From: an uncultured Prevotella sp.
GTDB lineage: Bacteria > Bacteroidota > Bacteroidia > Bacteroidales > Bacteroidaceae
DNA: 6,041 nt
Reading direction: 5' to 3'
Assembly: GCA_947303825.1 (NCBI GenBank)
Contig: CAMYZK010000165.1
Coordinates: forward strand, 1 to 6,041
Positions 1-6,041 of this stretch are shown here, one piece after another. Numbering within the stretch: position 1 is the stretch's first letter; each line of letters starts with the position of its first letter. A program made the translations under genes and the position numbers. The notes under the pieces were generated by a model, which was given only the letters and a program-made list of their open reading frames with translations, was not told the DNA's origin and made no database searches.

Positions 1-432
1 GTCGCCTATCTCAAGGCCCTCGCCTGGATCCAGCCCCACAATAGGCTGCTTGTTCTCGGCTTTGATAATCATGTCGTCGCCATAGTATGCACCGAAAGTG
101 GCATGGAAGGTATTGCCTTTGAAGGGATAGAGGTCGAACAGCAGGTGTGCGTTGCCCCATTTCAGTTTTGCCTCCACCTCGGTCTTCTGAGGAATGCCGT
201 GTGCCTTATAGTTTACATCGTGCTTATATTTGATATCAGGCATAAAGGTATAACCAGCACGCATGGCTATGAAGTCGGTGATAGGTGCCGCCAGCTCCGC
301 ACCTGCACCCGGCGTACCTGCAGAGATGCCCAAGGCCACATGGTCGAACACACCAAACCTTTTCACTTTCTGTGCATGCAAACCTTGTACACAGCAGAAA
401 GCTGCGACAGCGATAAAAAACAGTTTCTTCAT
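1..432 (-). CDS. Outer-membrane beta-barrel protein, N-terminal part (3' end outside window)
   Basis: Reading the minus strand from the ATG at 432-430 gives 144 codons without a stop up to the window edge, so the gene is partial. The protein opens with a clear signal peptide: two lysines, a hydrophobic stretch (LFFIAVAAFCCVQG) and a likely cleavage site at LHA-Q around residue 20. The mature part has alternating hydrophobic and polar residues and aromatic-rich strands (for example AELAAPITDFIAMRAGYTF at about residues 45-63, then LKWGNAHLLFDLYPFKG and ATFGAYYG). This strand-turn pattern is typical of Bacteroidota outer-membrane barrel proteins of unknown role. A -7 promoter element lies about 40 bp upstream of the ATG. 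No Shine-Dalgarno is visible, as is usual in this phylum. The barrel assignment is from sequence character, not a recognised named family; the signal peptide and frame are seen directly. It is transcribed divergently from the antiporter operon. Confidence 0.8.
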   Translation of the reverse strand, partial: MKKLFFIAVAAFCCVQGLHAQKVKRFGVFDHVALGISAGTPGAGAELAAPITDFIAMRAGYTFMPDIKYKHDVNYKAHGIPQKTEVEAKLKWGNAHLLFDLYPFKGNTFHATFGAYYGDDMIIKAENKQPIVGLDPGEGLEIGD

Positions 433-469
433 AATAGCTTGTTTTATGTTAGATTTCTTCTTACGAGTG

Positions 470-501
470 CAAAGATAAACAAAAAAAACAAACCCTACAA
501 T
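470..501 (-). promoter_or_regulatory. Bacteroidota-type promoter for the outer-membrane protein gene
   Basis: On the minus strand, 477-470 reads TATCTTTG followed by C, an exact match to the Bacteroidota sigma-ABfr -7 consensus TAnnTTTG. At 501-498 the minus strand reads ATTG, one mismatch from the -33 TTTG, with a 20-bp spacer, within the usual 19-21 bp range. Transcription would start near 464, giving a leader of about 30 nt before the ATG at 432. The -7 box is strong; the -33 assignment is weaker because the region is rich in A runs. Confidence 0.7.
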
Positions 502-551
502 AAAAATACAAAAAAATGTAAATAAAAAAACATGCCTTCGCCTTTTTTTAG

Positions 552-560
552 TACCTTTGC
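552..560 (+). promoter_or_regulatory. Bacteroidota-type -7 promoter element upstream of the antiporter operon
   Basis: TACCTTTGC matches the -7 consensus TAnnTTTG exactly. No clear TTTG is found 19-21 bp upstream (that stretch is A-rich followed by catgcc), so the call rests on the -7 box. Initiation near 566 would give a leader of about 100 nt before the ATG at 664, containing the hairpins described separately. Its -7 box and that of the divergent promoter are only about 75 bp apart, so shared control is possible. Confidence 0.55.
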
Positions 561-627
561 AGCCGAAAGGCAGCGAGAACGGGCTACGCCTCGGCAATTC
601 AAGTGAACTTGATTGCTCTCGGCTTGC
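559..627 (+). repeat. Structured leader, probable dispersed Bacteroidales repeat element
   Basis: Three nested features are visible. GCC-GAAA-GGC (562-571) is a short hairpin with a GNRA-type loop. TCAAGT (599-604) and ACTTGA (607-612) form an inverted repeat, extended by CAA (595-597) and TTG (613-615) with one bulged T. This palindrome is flanked by direct copies of CTCGGC (590-595 and 618-623). An outer pairing AGCCGA (561-566) with TCGGCT (619-624) could close the whole element. Elements of the form CTCGGC-palindrome-CTCTCGGCTTGCAC are, from memory, common ahead of promoters in Prevotella genomes; that it is a dispersed family is inference. It lies between the strong -7 box and the antiporter start, so it would sit in the 5' leader if that promoter is used. 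Confidence 0.5.
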
Positions 628-638
628 ACCTTCCTTGC
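608..638 (+). promoter_or_regulatory. Possible second, degenerate promoter for the antiporter gene
   Basis: CTTG (608-611) and TTCCTTGC (631-638) are spaced by 19 bp, the spacing of -33 and -7 boxes in Bacteroidota. TTCCTTGC differs from TAnnTTTGC in two places and CTTG from TTTG in one. Start near 644 would leave a leader of only about 20 nt before the ATG at 664. Weak on sequence alone. Confidence 0.3.
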
Positions 639-663
639 ATCCAAAATTCTACGCAAAGCAACA

Positions 664-2826
664 ATGACCACGTCATTACTTCTTGCCGACAAACCGCTGA
701 TAGATAATCCCACGATGATTTTTCTCGTGGTGTTGCTTATCATTCTCTCTGCCCCTATAGTAATGAGCAAGCTGCGCATACCACATATCATTGGTATGGT
801 GCTGTCGGGTGTACTGGTAGGTCCCTTTGGCCTTAACCTGCTAGCCAGGGAGTCGTCGTTCGAGATATTCGGACAGGTGGGACTCTACTATATCATGTTC
901 CTTGCCGGTCTGGAGATGGACCTGGAAAGCGTGAAGAAGAACACCAGGCAGTTTCTGCTATTCGGACTGCTCACATGCCTCATTCCGCTGTCGCTGACCT
1001 ACGTTGTGGCACTCACGGTGCTCCAATACTCAGCAGCCACATCCTTCCTGCTGGGATGCATCATGGCATCGAACACCCTGGTGGCCTACCCCATCATAGG
1101 CCGATACGGCCTGCAGCGCCATCCGTCGGTGGGGCTTAGCGTAGGATCATCGATGATTTCACTCTTCATGGCACTGGTGATGCTGGCAGCACTGTCGTCT
1201 ACCATCGGCAACGCTACCGGCTCACTGCCATTCACGGCAGACATGCCGCCCGTTGTGTCGCAGGTGGTGTTCTGGCTGTTCTTCCTTGTCAAGCTCGCAG
1301 CATACATCGTTGGCTCGGTGTTGCTCATACCACGCCTCACACGCTACTTCCTGCGCCGCTATAGCGATGCCGTGATGCAATATATCTATGTAATGTCGGT
1401 GATGTTCCTCTCTGCCACGCTGACAACCATCATTGGCTTGGAAGGAATATTCGGAGCTTTCTTCTCCGGACTGATACTCAACAGGTATATACCTCGGGTA
1501 TCGCCGTTGATGAACCGTCTGGAGTTTATAGGAAACGCCATCTTCATACCTTACTTCCTCATTGGTGTAGGCATGCTCATCAACGTACGCTCGGTGCTTG
1601 CCGGAGGCGAGGTGGTGTGGATAGTGCTGCTGATAGCCTTCATCGGCACCTTCGGCAAGGCAGTGGCAGCATACGCCAGCAGCCTCATCTACCGTCTGCC
1701 CCAGAGCGAAGGCAACATGATGTTCGGCCTGACATCGGCACATGCCGCCGGAGCCATCGCGATGATGATGGTGGGCATAAGGCAGCAGATGGTGAGTGAC
1801 GACATGCTGAACGGCGTGGTAATGATGATACTCGTGACGTGCGTCATCTCTACCATGATGACAGAGCACTCGGCCAAACAGATTGTGCTGGATGCGAAGG
1901 TGAAAGTGGCTGAGGGGAAGAGCGACGACGAGAAGATACTACTCTGCGTGAAATATCCCGACATTGCCCCACAGCTGCTCAGCCTGTCACTGCTCATGCG
2001 TAACCCTTCACTGAACAGAGGGCTCGTAGCCCTTAATGTGGTCTACGACGACGAACATTCAGCAGCAGGGCGCGAACAGGGCATGCGTCTGCTGGAACAG
2101 CTGCAGGAGCAGGCATCAGCATCGGAGGTGGTTCTACAGACACAGGTACGCCTGGCTACTAACATCGCCAACGGCATAAAGCATGCCTTCAAGGAGTTTG
2201 CATGCTCGGAGATAGTGATGGGCATACACGTACACACAGACGTAAACCCCAAGTTCTGGGGAGCCTTCATACAGAGCTTGTACAACGGACTGAACCGCCA
2301 GATAATACTCACCCGCTTCGTGCAGCCACTGCCCACGCTGAGGCGCATTCAGGTGGCAGTACCCTCAAGGGCAGAGTTCGAGCCGGGATTCCACCGCTGG
2401 CTGGAACGTCTGTGCCGCTTTGCCGAACAGCTGGACTGCCGCATACAGTTCCACGGAAGAAACGAGTCGCTGGAGCTGATACGCAACTATACGGCACTAA
2501 GACACAAGAGTGTCAGGGCCGACTACACTTTTATGGCACACTGGAACGAGCTGCCACAGCTGGCATCGCACATCGCTGACGACCACATGTTTGTTGTGGT
2601 GACGGCTCGTAAAGGCACCATAAGCTACAAGAACGCCCAGGAGAGGCTGCCCGACGAACTGCAGGAACACTTCAACGGAAAGAACCTGATGATAGTCTTC
2701 CCCGATCAGTTCGGTGCCGACACCAAGGAAGACAACATGAGCTTCACCGAGGCACAGCACAAGGAGGAGACCAGTCTCTACGACTTCATCTCACGACTGA
2801 TACACTCACGCAAAGAGCGTCATTAA
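664..2826 (+). CDS. CPA2-type cation/proton antiporter with C-terminal USP-like region
   Basis: Predicted inner-membrane protein of 720 residues. Residues about 18-410 hold roughly a dozen hydrophobic segments with landmarks of the Na+/H+ exchanger (CPA2) fold: GPFGLNLL (53-60), FLAGLE (79-84), the [15 protein letters not shown] run (135-149), [11 protein letters not shown] (259-269), [17 protein letters not shown] (283-299) and [10 protein letters not shown] (357-366). Residues about 422-720 are soluble and resemble two universal-stress-protein-like units (starting near [12 protein letters not shown] and near [13 protein letters not shown] at 560), as in other Bacteroidota members of this group. 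Family members exchange Na+ or K+ for H+; the substrate cannot be read from sequence. Oddly, the helix after the GRYG run reads S166-L167-F168, where relatives I recall have T-D-T/V/I with the transport aspartate. The start at 664 is the first ATG close to the hydrophobic region; TTG 613 and ATG 715 are alternatives. First gene of the probable four-gene operon. Confidence 0.9.
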   Translation: MTTSLLLADKPLIDNPTMIFLVVLLIILSAPIVMSKLRIPHIIGMVLSGVLVGPFGLNLLARESSFEIFGQVGLYYIMFLAGLEMDLESVKKNTRQFLLFGLLTCLIPLSLTYVVALTVLQYSAATSFLLGCIMASNTLVAYPIIGRYGLQRHPSVGLSVGSSMISLFMALVMLAALSSTIGNATGSLPFTADMPPVVSQVVFWLFFLVKLAAYIVGSVLLIPRLTRYFLRRYSDAVMQYIYVMSVMFLSATLTTIIGLEGIFGAFFSGLILNRYIPRVSPLMNRLEFIGNAIFIPYFLIGVGMLINVRSVLAGGEVVWIVLLIAFIGTFGKAVAAYASSLIYRLPQSEGNMMFGLTSAHAAGAIAMMMVGIRQQMVSDDMLNGVVMMILVTCVISTMMTEHSAKQIVLDAKVKVAEGKSDDEKILLCVKYPDIAPQLLSLSLLMRNPSLNRGLVALNVVYDDEHSAAGREQGMRLLEQLQEQASASEVVLQTQVRLATNIANGIKHAFKEFACSEIVMGIHVHTDVNPKFWGAFIQSLYNGLNRQIILTRFVQPLPTLRRIQVAVPSRAEFEPGFHRWLERLCRFAEQLDCRIQFHGRNESLELIRNYTALRHKSVRADYTFMAHWNELPQLASHIADDHMFVVVTARKGTISYKNAQERLPDELQEHFNGKNLMIVFPDQFGADTKEDNMSFTEAQHKEETSLYDFISRLIHSRKERH

Positions 2827-2855
2827 CAACAAAACGAACATACACTGTACAGGAC

Positions 2856-3566
2856 ATGATAGACGTACACAACATAAAGAAGAGCTTCGGCTCACTAGAA
2901 GTGCTGAAAGGCATTGACCTGCACATAGACAAGGGCGAAGTGGTGAGCATAGTAGGACCCAGCGGTGCAGGCAAGACCACGCTGCTGCAGATTATCGGTA
3001 CCCTGGACCGCCCCGACAGCGGTTCGGTGCGCATCGACTCAGTCGATGTGACAACCCTCTCGCAGAAAGTGTTGAGCGACTTCCGCAACCGCAAACTTGG
3101 ATTCGTATTCCAGTTCCATCAGCTGCTACCAGAGTTCACGGCAATAGAAAACATCATGATTCCCGCTTTTATTGCAGGGACATCGCGCTCGGCAGCACAG
3201 AGCCGGGCAAAAGAGCTGCTGCAGTTCATGGGACTTCAAGACCGCGCCAGCCATAAGCCCGCACAGCTGTCGGGAGGAGAAAAGCAGCGGGTGGCAGTGG
3301 CACGGGCACTGATGAACAACCCCGCTGTCATACTGGCCGATGAGCCAAGCGGCTCGCTCGACACGAAAAACAAGAACGAGCTACACCAGCTCTTCTTCGA
3401 CCTGCGCGACAAGTTCGGACAGACATTTGTCATCGTCACCCACGATGAGCAGCTCGCCACACTCACCGACCGCACCATACACATGCGCGACGGCCTGCTT
3501 GAGCAACCTATAGAACCTACTTCACCTACCCCACCTACAGAACCCACTCCACCTACCTCCCTATGA
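2856..3566 (+). CDS. lolD: LolD-type lipoprotein-release ABC transporter ATPase
   Basis: Cytoplasmic ATPase of 236 residues that would power release of lipoproteins from the inner membrane together with LolC/LolE-type permeases, which are not in this window. All ABC motifs are intact: Walker A GPSGAGKT (34-41), Q-loop glutamine Q86, signature LSGGEKQR (138-145), Walker B VILADEP with catalytic E163, D-loop SGSLD (165-169) and H-loop H196. [16 protein letters not shown] just after the Q-loop closely resembles the LolD-specific motif, which favours LolD over the related MacB or FtsE ATPases. The conserved domain ends near residue 217; the last 19 residues are a Pro/Thr tail ([19 protein letters not shown]) coded by 9-bp tandem repeats. 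The start lies 29 bp after the antiporter stop, and the stop TGA overlaps the next ATG as ATGA, suggesting translational coupling. Orthology is from motifs only. Confidence 0.9.
   Translation: MIDVHNIKKSFGSLEVLKGIDLHIDKGEVVSIVGPSGAGKTTLLQIIGTLDRPDSGSVRIDSVDVTTLSQKVLSDFRNRKLGFVFQFHQLLPEFTAIENIMIPAFIAGTSRSAAQSRAKELLQFMGLQDRASHKPAQLSGGEKQRVAVARALMNNPAVILADEPSGSLDTKNKNELHQLFFDLRDKFGQTFVIVTHDEQLATLTDRTIHMRDGLLEQPIEPTSPTPPTEPTPPTSL
3507..3560 (+). repeat. Six tandem 9-bp units inside the 3' end of lolD
   Basis: The units are CCTATAGAA, CCTACTTCA, CCTACCCCA, CCTACAGAA, CCCACTCCA and CCTACCTCC. They are in frame and code for six P-(T/I)-x tripeptides. After the last unit only CTA and the stop remain, and the last A of CTA is the first base of the downstream start codon. 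Because the unit is 9 bp, copy-number change would alter tail length without breaking the frame. Confidence 0.85.
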
Positions 3567-4471
3567 TACAACTCGGCAACTACAATACCCTGCGCATTCT
3601 GCGCCACACAGAGCCCGGCATCTATCTCGAAGGCGACGAGCAGACAGGCGACATCCTCCTGCCTCAACGATACGTCACACCCGGCATGCACGATGGCGAC
3701 GACATAGAGGTGTTCATCTACCTCGACCAGGAGGAGCGCATCGTTGCCACCACCGAGCATCCGCTGGCCAAGGTGGGCGAGTTCGCCTATCTCGAAGTGG
3801 CATGGACCAACCTGTACGGGGCTTTCCTGCGCTGGGGACTGATGAAAGACCTCTTCTGCCCCTTTCGTGAGCAGAAGCAACGCATGCAGCGCGGCAAGTC
3901 TTATATAGTCTATATTAAGGAAGACGAAGCCTCGCACCGTCTCATGGCAACTGCCAAGGTAGAGAAGTATCTGACACCACTCAACCCACCCGAAGAAGGA
4001 ACGAGTGCCGAGAGGAAGCCATCTGACCAAGACACCTGCGAGTCCACTCAAGGAGGCCAAGAAAGGCTCGTTCACGGCACAGCCTGCGACTGTCTTATCT
4101 GGCAGAAGACCGACCTTGGCTTCAAGGCCATTGTAGACAACCGCTATCAGGGGCAACTATACGACAACCAAATCTTCCAGCCGCTCCACACCGGCAACCG
4201 CCTGACGGCATATATAGACCATATAAGGCAAGACGGCAAGATAGACCTCACGCTGCAGCCCACCGGCAGACGACAGACACTTGACTTCGCCGAGGTGCTG
4301 CTGAGATACCTATATGAGAACGAAGGACGATGCAACCTGGGCGACAACTCACCCGCAGAGCTTATCAGCGACCGTTTCCAGGTATCGAAGAAGACCTTCA
4401 AGCGAGCCATTGGCGACCTCTACCGTCGCAGGCTGATAACAATATCGCCCGACGGCATACGCCTGGTTTAG
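3563..4471 (+). CDS. S1-domain RNA-binding protein of the CvfB/YitL family
   Basis: Cytoplasmic 302-residue protein with the CvfB layout: an S1-like fold at about 1-63 ([19 protein letters not shown] onward), a second at about 68-137 including [16 protein letters not shown] and the run to [11 protein letters not shown], a third at about 173-232 ([35 protein letters not shown]), and a C-terminal winged helix at about 238-302 ([19 protein letters not shown]). Family members bind RNA; the S. aureus protein affects virulence gene expression, and the role in Bacteroidota is not established. The segment at about 138-172 between the second and third S1 regions (starting TPLNPPEEG, rich in E, S, T, Q) looks roughly 25 residues longer than the linker I expect. 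The ATG overlaps the lolD stop by 4 bp (ATGA), so it is probably translated by re-initiation. Family call is confident; the biological role is not. Confidence 0.88.
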   Translation: MIQLGNYNTLRILRHTEPGIYLEGDEQTGDILLPQRYVTPGMHDGDDIEVFIYLDQEERIVATTEHPLAKVGEFAYLEVAWTNLYGAFLRWGLMKDLFCPFREQKQRMQRGKSYIVYIKEDEASHRLMATAKVEKYLTPLNPPEEGTSAERKPSDQDTCESTQGGQERLVHGTACDCLIWQKTDLGFKAIVDNRYQGQLYDNQIFQPLHTGNRLTAYIDHIRQDGKIDLTLQPTGRRQTLDFAEVLLRYLYENEGRCNLGDNSPAELISDRFQVSKKTFKRAIGDLYRRRLITISPDGIRLV

Positions 4472-4504
4472 GCCCACTCACAGAAGCAAAACAAAAAGAC
4501 AGAT

Positions 4505-5809
4505 ATGGAAAAGACAGTATATCTAGGCATGATTGCCGACATCATGCACCCTGGACTGATCAACATCATTAACGAGGGTGCCAAGCATGGCAACGTCATC
4601 ATTGGCCTCTTCACAGACAAAGCCATTGCACAGCACAAGCGCCTGCCCTACCTTACTTATGAGCAGCGAAAGAATGTGGTGGAAAACATAAAGAATGTCT
4701 ACAAGGTAGTGCCCCAGGAAGAGTGGAGCTATGCTCCTAACCTTCGCCGACTAAAGCCCGACTACATCATTCACGGCGACGACTGGACAACAGGTCCCGA
4801 CCGCGAACTGCGCGAAGAGGCCTTCAGCGTGATGAAGGAGCTGGGGGGTGAAGTGATAGAGATTCCTTATACCAAAGGCATCGAGTCTTCTTCGCTCGAC
4901 AAAGAGATAAAGAGCATCGGCACCACACCCGACATACGCCTGAAGACGCTAAGAAGACTCATCGACGCCAAGCCTGTGGTAAGAATACTGGAGGTGCACG
5001 ACGGGCTGTCGGGACTCATCTGCGAGAATCTGGAAGTGAAGAACGGCCTCTATACCGAAGCCTTCGACGGTATGTGGAGCTCATCGCTTACCGACAGCAC
5101 ATCAAAGGGCAAGCCCGACATTGAGGCCGTTGACCTGACAACACGTATGCAAGACCTGACCAACATACTGGAGTGTACCACTAAGCCCATCATCTACGAC
5201 GGAGACACCGGAGGCAAGCTGGAGCACTTTGTCTTCACCGTTCGCACCCTAGAGAGGAACGGTATCTCGGCCGTTATCATTGAAGATAAAGTGGGACTGA
5301 AGAAGAACTCTCTCTTCGGCACCGACGCCATACAGACACAGGACACCATAGAGAACTTCTGCCAGAAGATACGTGCAGGAAAGAATGCCCAGGTGACGAA
5401 GGACTTTATGATTATAGCACGATGCGAAAGCCTCATAGCTGGCAAAAGCATTGACGATGCCCTGGAACGCTGCTGCGCATACGTAGAACAGGGCGGGGCC
5501 GACGGCATTATGATTCACTCAAAGGAGAAAAACGGTGAAGACATACGGCTGTTCTGCCAACAGTTCCACAAGCTACATCCCTACGTGCCCATCGTGGCAG
5601 TGCCCACCACCTACAACCACATACGCGAAGAGGAGCTGGGAGAGTGGGGCATCAAGGTGGTTATCTATGCCAACCACATGCTCAGGGCCGCCTATCCAGC
5701 CATGACAAAAGTGGCTACAAGCATACTGGAAAACCACCGCTCTTACGACGCCAACGATCTGTGTATGCCCATCAAGCAGATACTTGAACTGATACCGGGA
5801 ACGAAGTGA
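4505..5809 (+). CDS. aepX: Phosphoenolpyruvate mutase fused to an N-terminal nucleotidyltransferase-like domain
   Basis: 434 residues, two domains. Residues about 1-135 resemble cytidylyltransferase-like nucleotidyltransferases (VYLGMIADIMHPGLINII, LPYLTYEQRKNVVENI, KPDYIIHGDDW, then GIESSSL). Residues about 155-434 form a PEP mutase of the isocitrate lyase superfamily, which converts PEP to phosphonopyruvate, the first C-P bond-forming step of phosphonate synthesis. Visible active-site landmarks: D197 in SLTDST, D232-G-D234-T-G, the PEP mutase signature E260-D-K-x5-N268-S269, R306 in IIARCES, then GIMIHSK and VIYANHMLRAAYPAM. The mutase half looks intact. The nucleotidyltransferase half has HPGL (15-18) in place of HxGH and GIESSSL in place of an ISSTxL-like motif, so its catalysis is uncertain. 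The same fusion occurs in other bacterial AepX-type proteins. The start lies 33 bp after the CvfB-like gene, with no strong ribosome-binding site. No phosphonopyruvate decarboxylase or transaminase gene follows in the window. Confidence 0.92.
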   Translation: MEKTVYLGMIADIMHPGLINIINEGAKHGNVIIGLFTDKAIAQHKRLPYLTYEQRKNVVENIKNVYKVVPQEEWSYAPNLRRLKPDYIIHGDDWTTGPDRELREEAFSVMKELGGEVIEIPYTKGIESSSLDKEIKSIGTTPDIRLKTLRRLIDAKPVVRILEVHDGLSGLICENLEVKNGLYTEAFDGMWSSSLTDSTSKGKPDIEAVDLTTRMQDLTNILECTTKPIIYDGDTGGKLEHFVFTVRTLERNGISAVIIEDKVGLKKNSLFGTDAIQTQDTIENFCQKIRAGKNAQVTKDFMIIARCESLIAGKSIDDALERCCAYVEQGGADGIMIHSKEKNGEDIRLFCQQFHKLHPYVPIVAVPTTYNHIREEELGEWGIKVVIYANHMLRAAYPAMTKVATSILENHRSYDANDLCMPIKQILELIPGTK

Positions 5810-5873
5810 GTGAAGAGTTAAGAGTTAAGAGTGAAGAGTGAAGAGTTGAGAGTTAAGAGTTGAGAGTTGAGAG
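5808..5873 (+). repeat. Nine-copy heptad tandem repeat (GAGTKRA) overlapping the aepX stop
   Basis: Nine uninterrupted 7-bp units plus a trailing GAG. In order they are GAGTGAA, GAGTTAA twice, GAGTGAA twice, GAGTTGA, GAGTTAA, then GAGTTGA twice. The first unit begins at the second base of the aepX TGA stop. Every unit carries TAA or TGA, and a 7-bp period moves these stops through all three plus-strand frames, while the minus strand stays open. Such GAGTTAA/GAGTTGA arrays are, from memory, frequent between genes in Bacteroidales. No promoter or coding function is visible in it. Confidence 0.9.
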
Positions 5874-5944
5874 ACTTTACTTCTGAGCCCACTTTAAAAA
5901 GTCTAGAAATGAGTATTCCGAGAAGAAATCTGTGCGCAGCCGCT
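5874..5944. other. Intergenic spacer between the two repeat blocks
   Basis: A 71-bp stretch without a credible ORF. ACTTT-AA-AAAGT (5892-5903) is a small perfect inverted repeat; TTCT just 5' (from 5881) and AGAA just 3' (ending near 5909) may extend it with mismatches. It is AT-rich, lacks a U-tract, and is not a convincing intrinsic terminator. It may be part of a composite repeat together with its neighbours. Confidence 0.4.
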
Positions 5945-5966
5945 CCCCGCCCCTTAAGGGGAGGGG
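5945..5966. repeat. GC-rich palindrome centred on CCCCTTAAGGGG
   Basis: CCCCTTAAGGGG (5950-5961) is a perfect 12-bp palindrome. After one mismatch (G5949/A5962) the arms extend by CCCC (5945-5948) and GGGG (5963-5966). In RNA it would form a stable stem and could help end the aepX transcript, but no U-run follows, so a terminator role is only a guess. Confidence 0.65.
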
Positions 5967-6039
5967 TCGGGGGTGGGGTAGGTATCTCTTTGCCGCTGAA
6001 TGAGTTAGTCACCCCACCCCTGCCCCTCCCCTACAAGGG
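5951..6039. repeat. Large GC-rich imperfect inverted repeat, possible dispersed element
   Basis: The left arm at 5951-5980 (starting CCCTTAAGGGGAGGGG) and the reverse complement of 6010-6039 (starting CCCTTGTAGGGGAGGGG) align over about 30 bp with one inserted base on each side and roughly five substitutions. About 29 bp of less GC-rich sequence lies between the arms. Two facing copies of a CCCTTnnnGGGGAGGGG-type unit fit a dispersed Bacteroidales intergenic element; the minus strand reads through it as a TPPLKGRG-type peptide, a familiar spurious translation. The element may continue beyond the window edge. Confidence 0.75.
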
Positions 6040-6041
6040 AG

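Noticed and set aside
103..525. Plus-strand ORF of 140 codons overlapping the start region
   Set aside because: It is antisense to the signal-peptide-bearing outer-membrane protein and ends in a lysine/asparagine run coded by the A-rich intergenic DNA.
613..663. Upstream TTG start that would add 17 residues to the antiporter
   Set aside because: The added sequence is coded by the repeat-like leader and overlaps a promoter candidate; ATG 664 sits just before the first membrane segment and fits better.
1222..1869. Minus-strand ORF of 215 codons, rich in His and Glu
   Set aside because: The biased composition arises from reading antisense to the hydrophobic antiporter helices; there are no family motifs and no promoter.
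3236..4156. Long minus-strand ORF of 306 codons antisense to lolD and the CvfB-like gene
   Set aside because: It spans two well-recognised plus-strand genes and their junction, has no recognisable domain, and its composition is what the reverse reading of these GC-rich genes gives.
5808..5873. Possible CRISPR array
   Set aside because: The units are 7 bp with no spacers, so it is a simple tandem repeat.
5892..5903. Short inverted repeat ACTTT/AAAGT as an aepX terminator
   Set aside because: The stem is only 5 bp of mainly A-T pairs, the loop is 2 nt, and no U-tract follows.
5818..6012. Minus-strand ORF of 64 codons with repeated LNSxL peptides
   Set aside because: It is the reverse translation of the heptad array and the GC-rich repeat; such peptides are a known annotation artefact in Bacteroidales.

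Overview
The window looks like chromosomal DNA from a Bacteroidales bacterium, most likely of the Prevotella/Segatella group. The reasons are the promoter elements of the TAnnTTTG type, the lack of Shine-Dalgarno sequences before starts, an AT-rich divergent intergenic region beside GC-richer genes, and two intergenic repeat types (GAGTTAA-like heptads and CCCCTTAAGGGG-centred GC-rich inverted repeats) that are familiar from this group. The species assignment is inference; no rRNA or other marker gene is present.

Layout: (1) 1-432, minus strand: the first 144 codons of a secreted outer-membrane beta-barrel protein, cut by the window edge. (2) 433-663: a divergent regulatory region with a good -7 element on each strand and, on the plus side, a structured repeat-like leader that may carry a second promoter. 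(3) 664-5809, plus strand: four genes packed head to tail with gaps of 29 bp, a 4-bp ATGA overlap, and 33 bp, so probably one transcription unit. They encode a CPA2-type cation/proton antiporter with a C-terminal tandem USP-like region, a LolD-type lipoprotein-release ATPase, a CvfB/YitL-type S1 RNA-binding protein, and a nucleotidyltransferase-PEP mutase fusion (AepX type). (4) 5810-6041: no gene; nine perfect-period heptads, a short AT-rich spacer, and a large GC-rich inverted repeat that reaches the window edge.

The genes do not form one obvious pathway. Antiporter, LolD and CvfB are housekeeping or envelope functions. The PEP mutase is the committing step of phosphonate (for example 2-aminoethylphosphonate) synthesis, and no decarboxylase or transaminase follows it inside the window.

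The points most worth a second look are: the antiporter appears to have lost the acidic residue expected in its ion-binding helix; the nucleotidyltransferase domain of the PEP mutase has HPGL where HxGH is expected; lolD ends in six in-frame 9-bp tandem repeats that run directly into the coupled start of the next gene; and cvfB carries a hydrophilic insert between its second and third S1 regions. I found no convincing evidence for a wholly new multi-gene system here.
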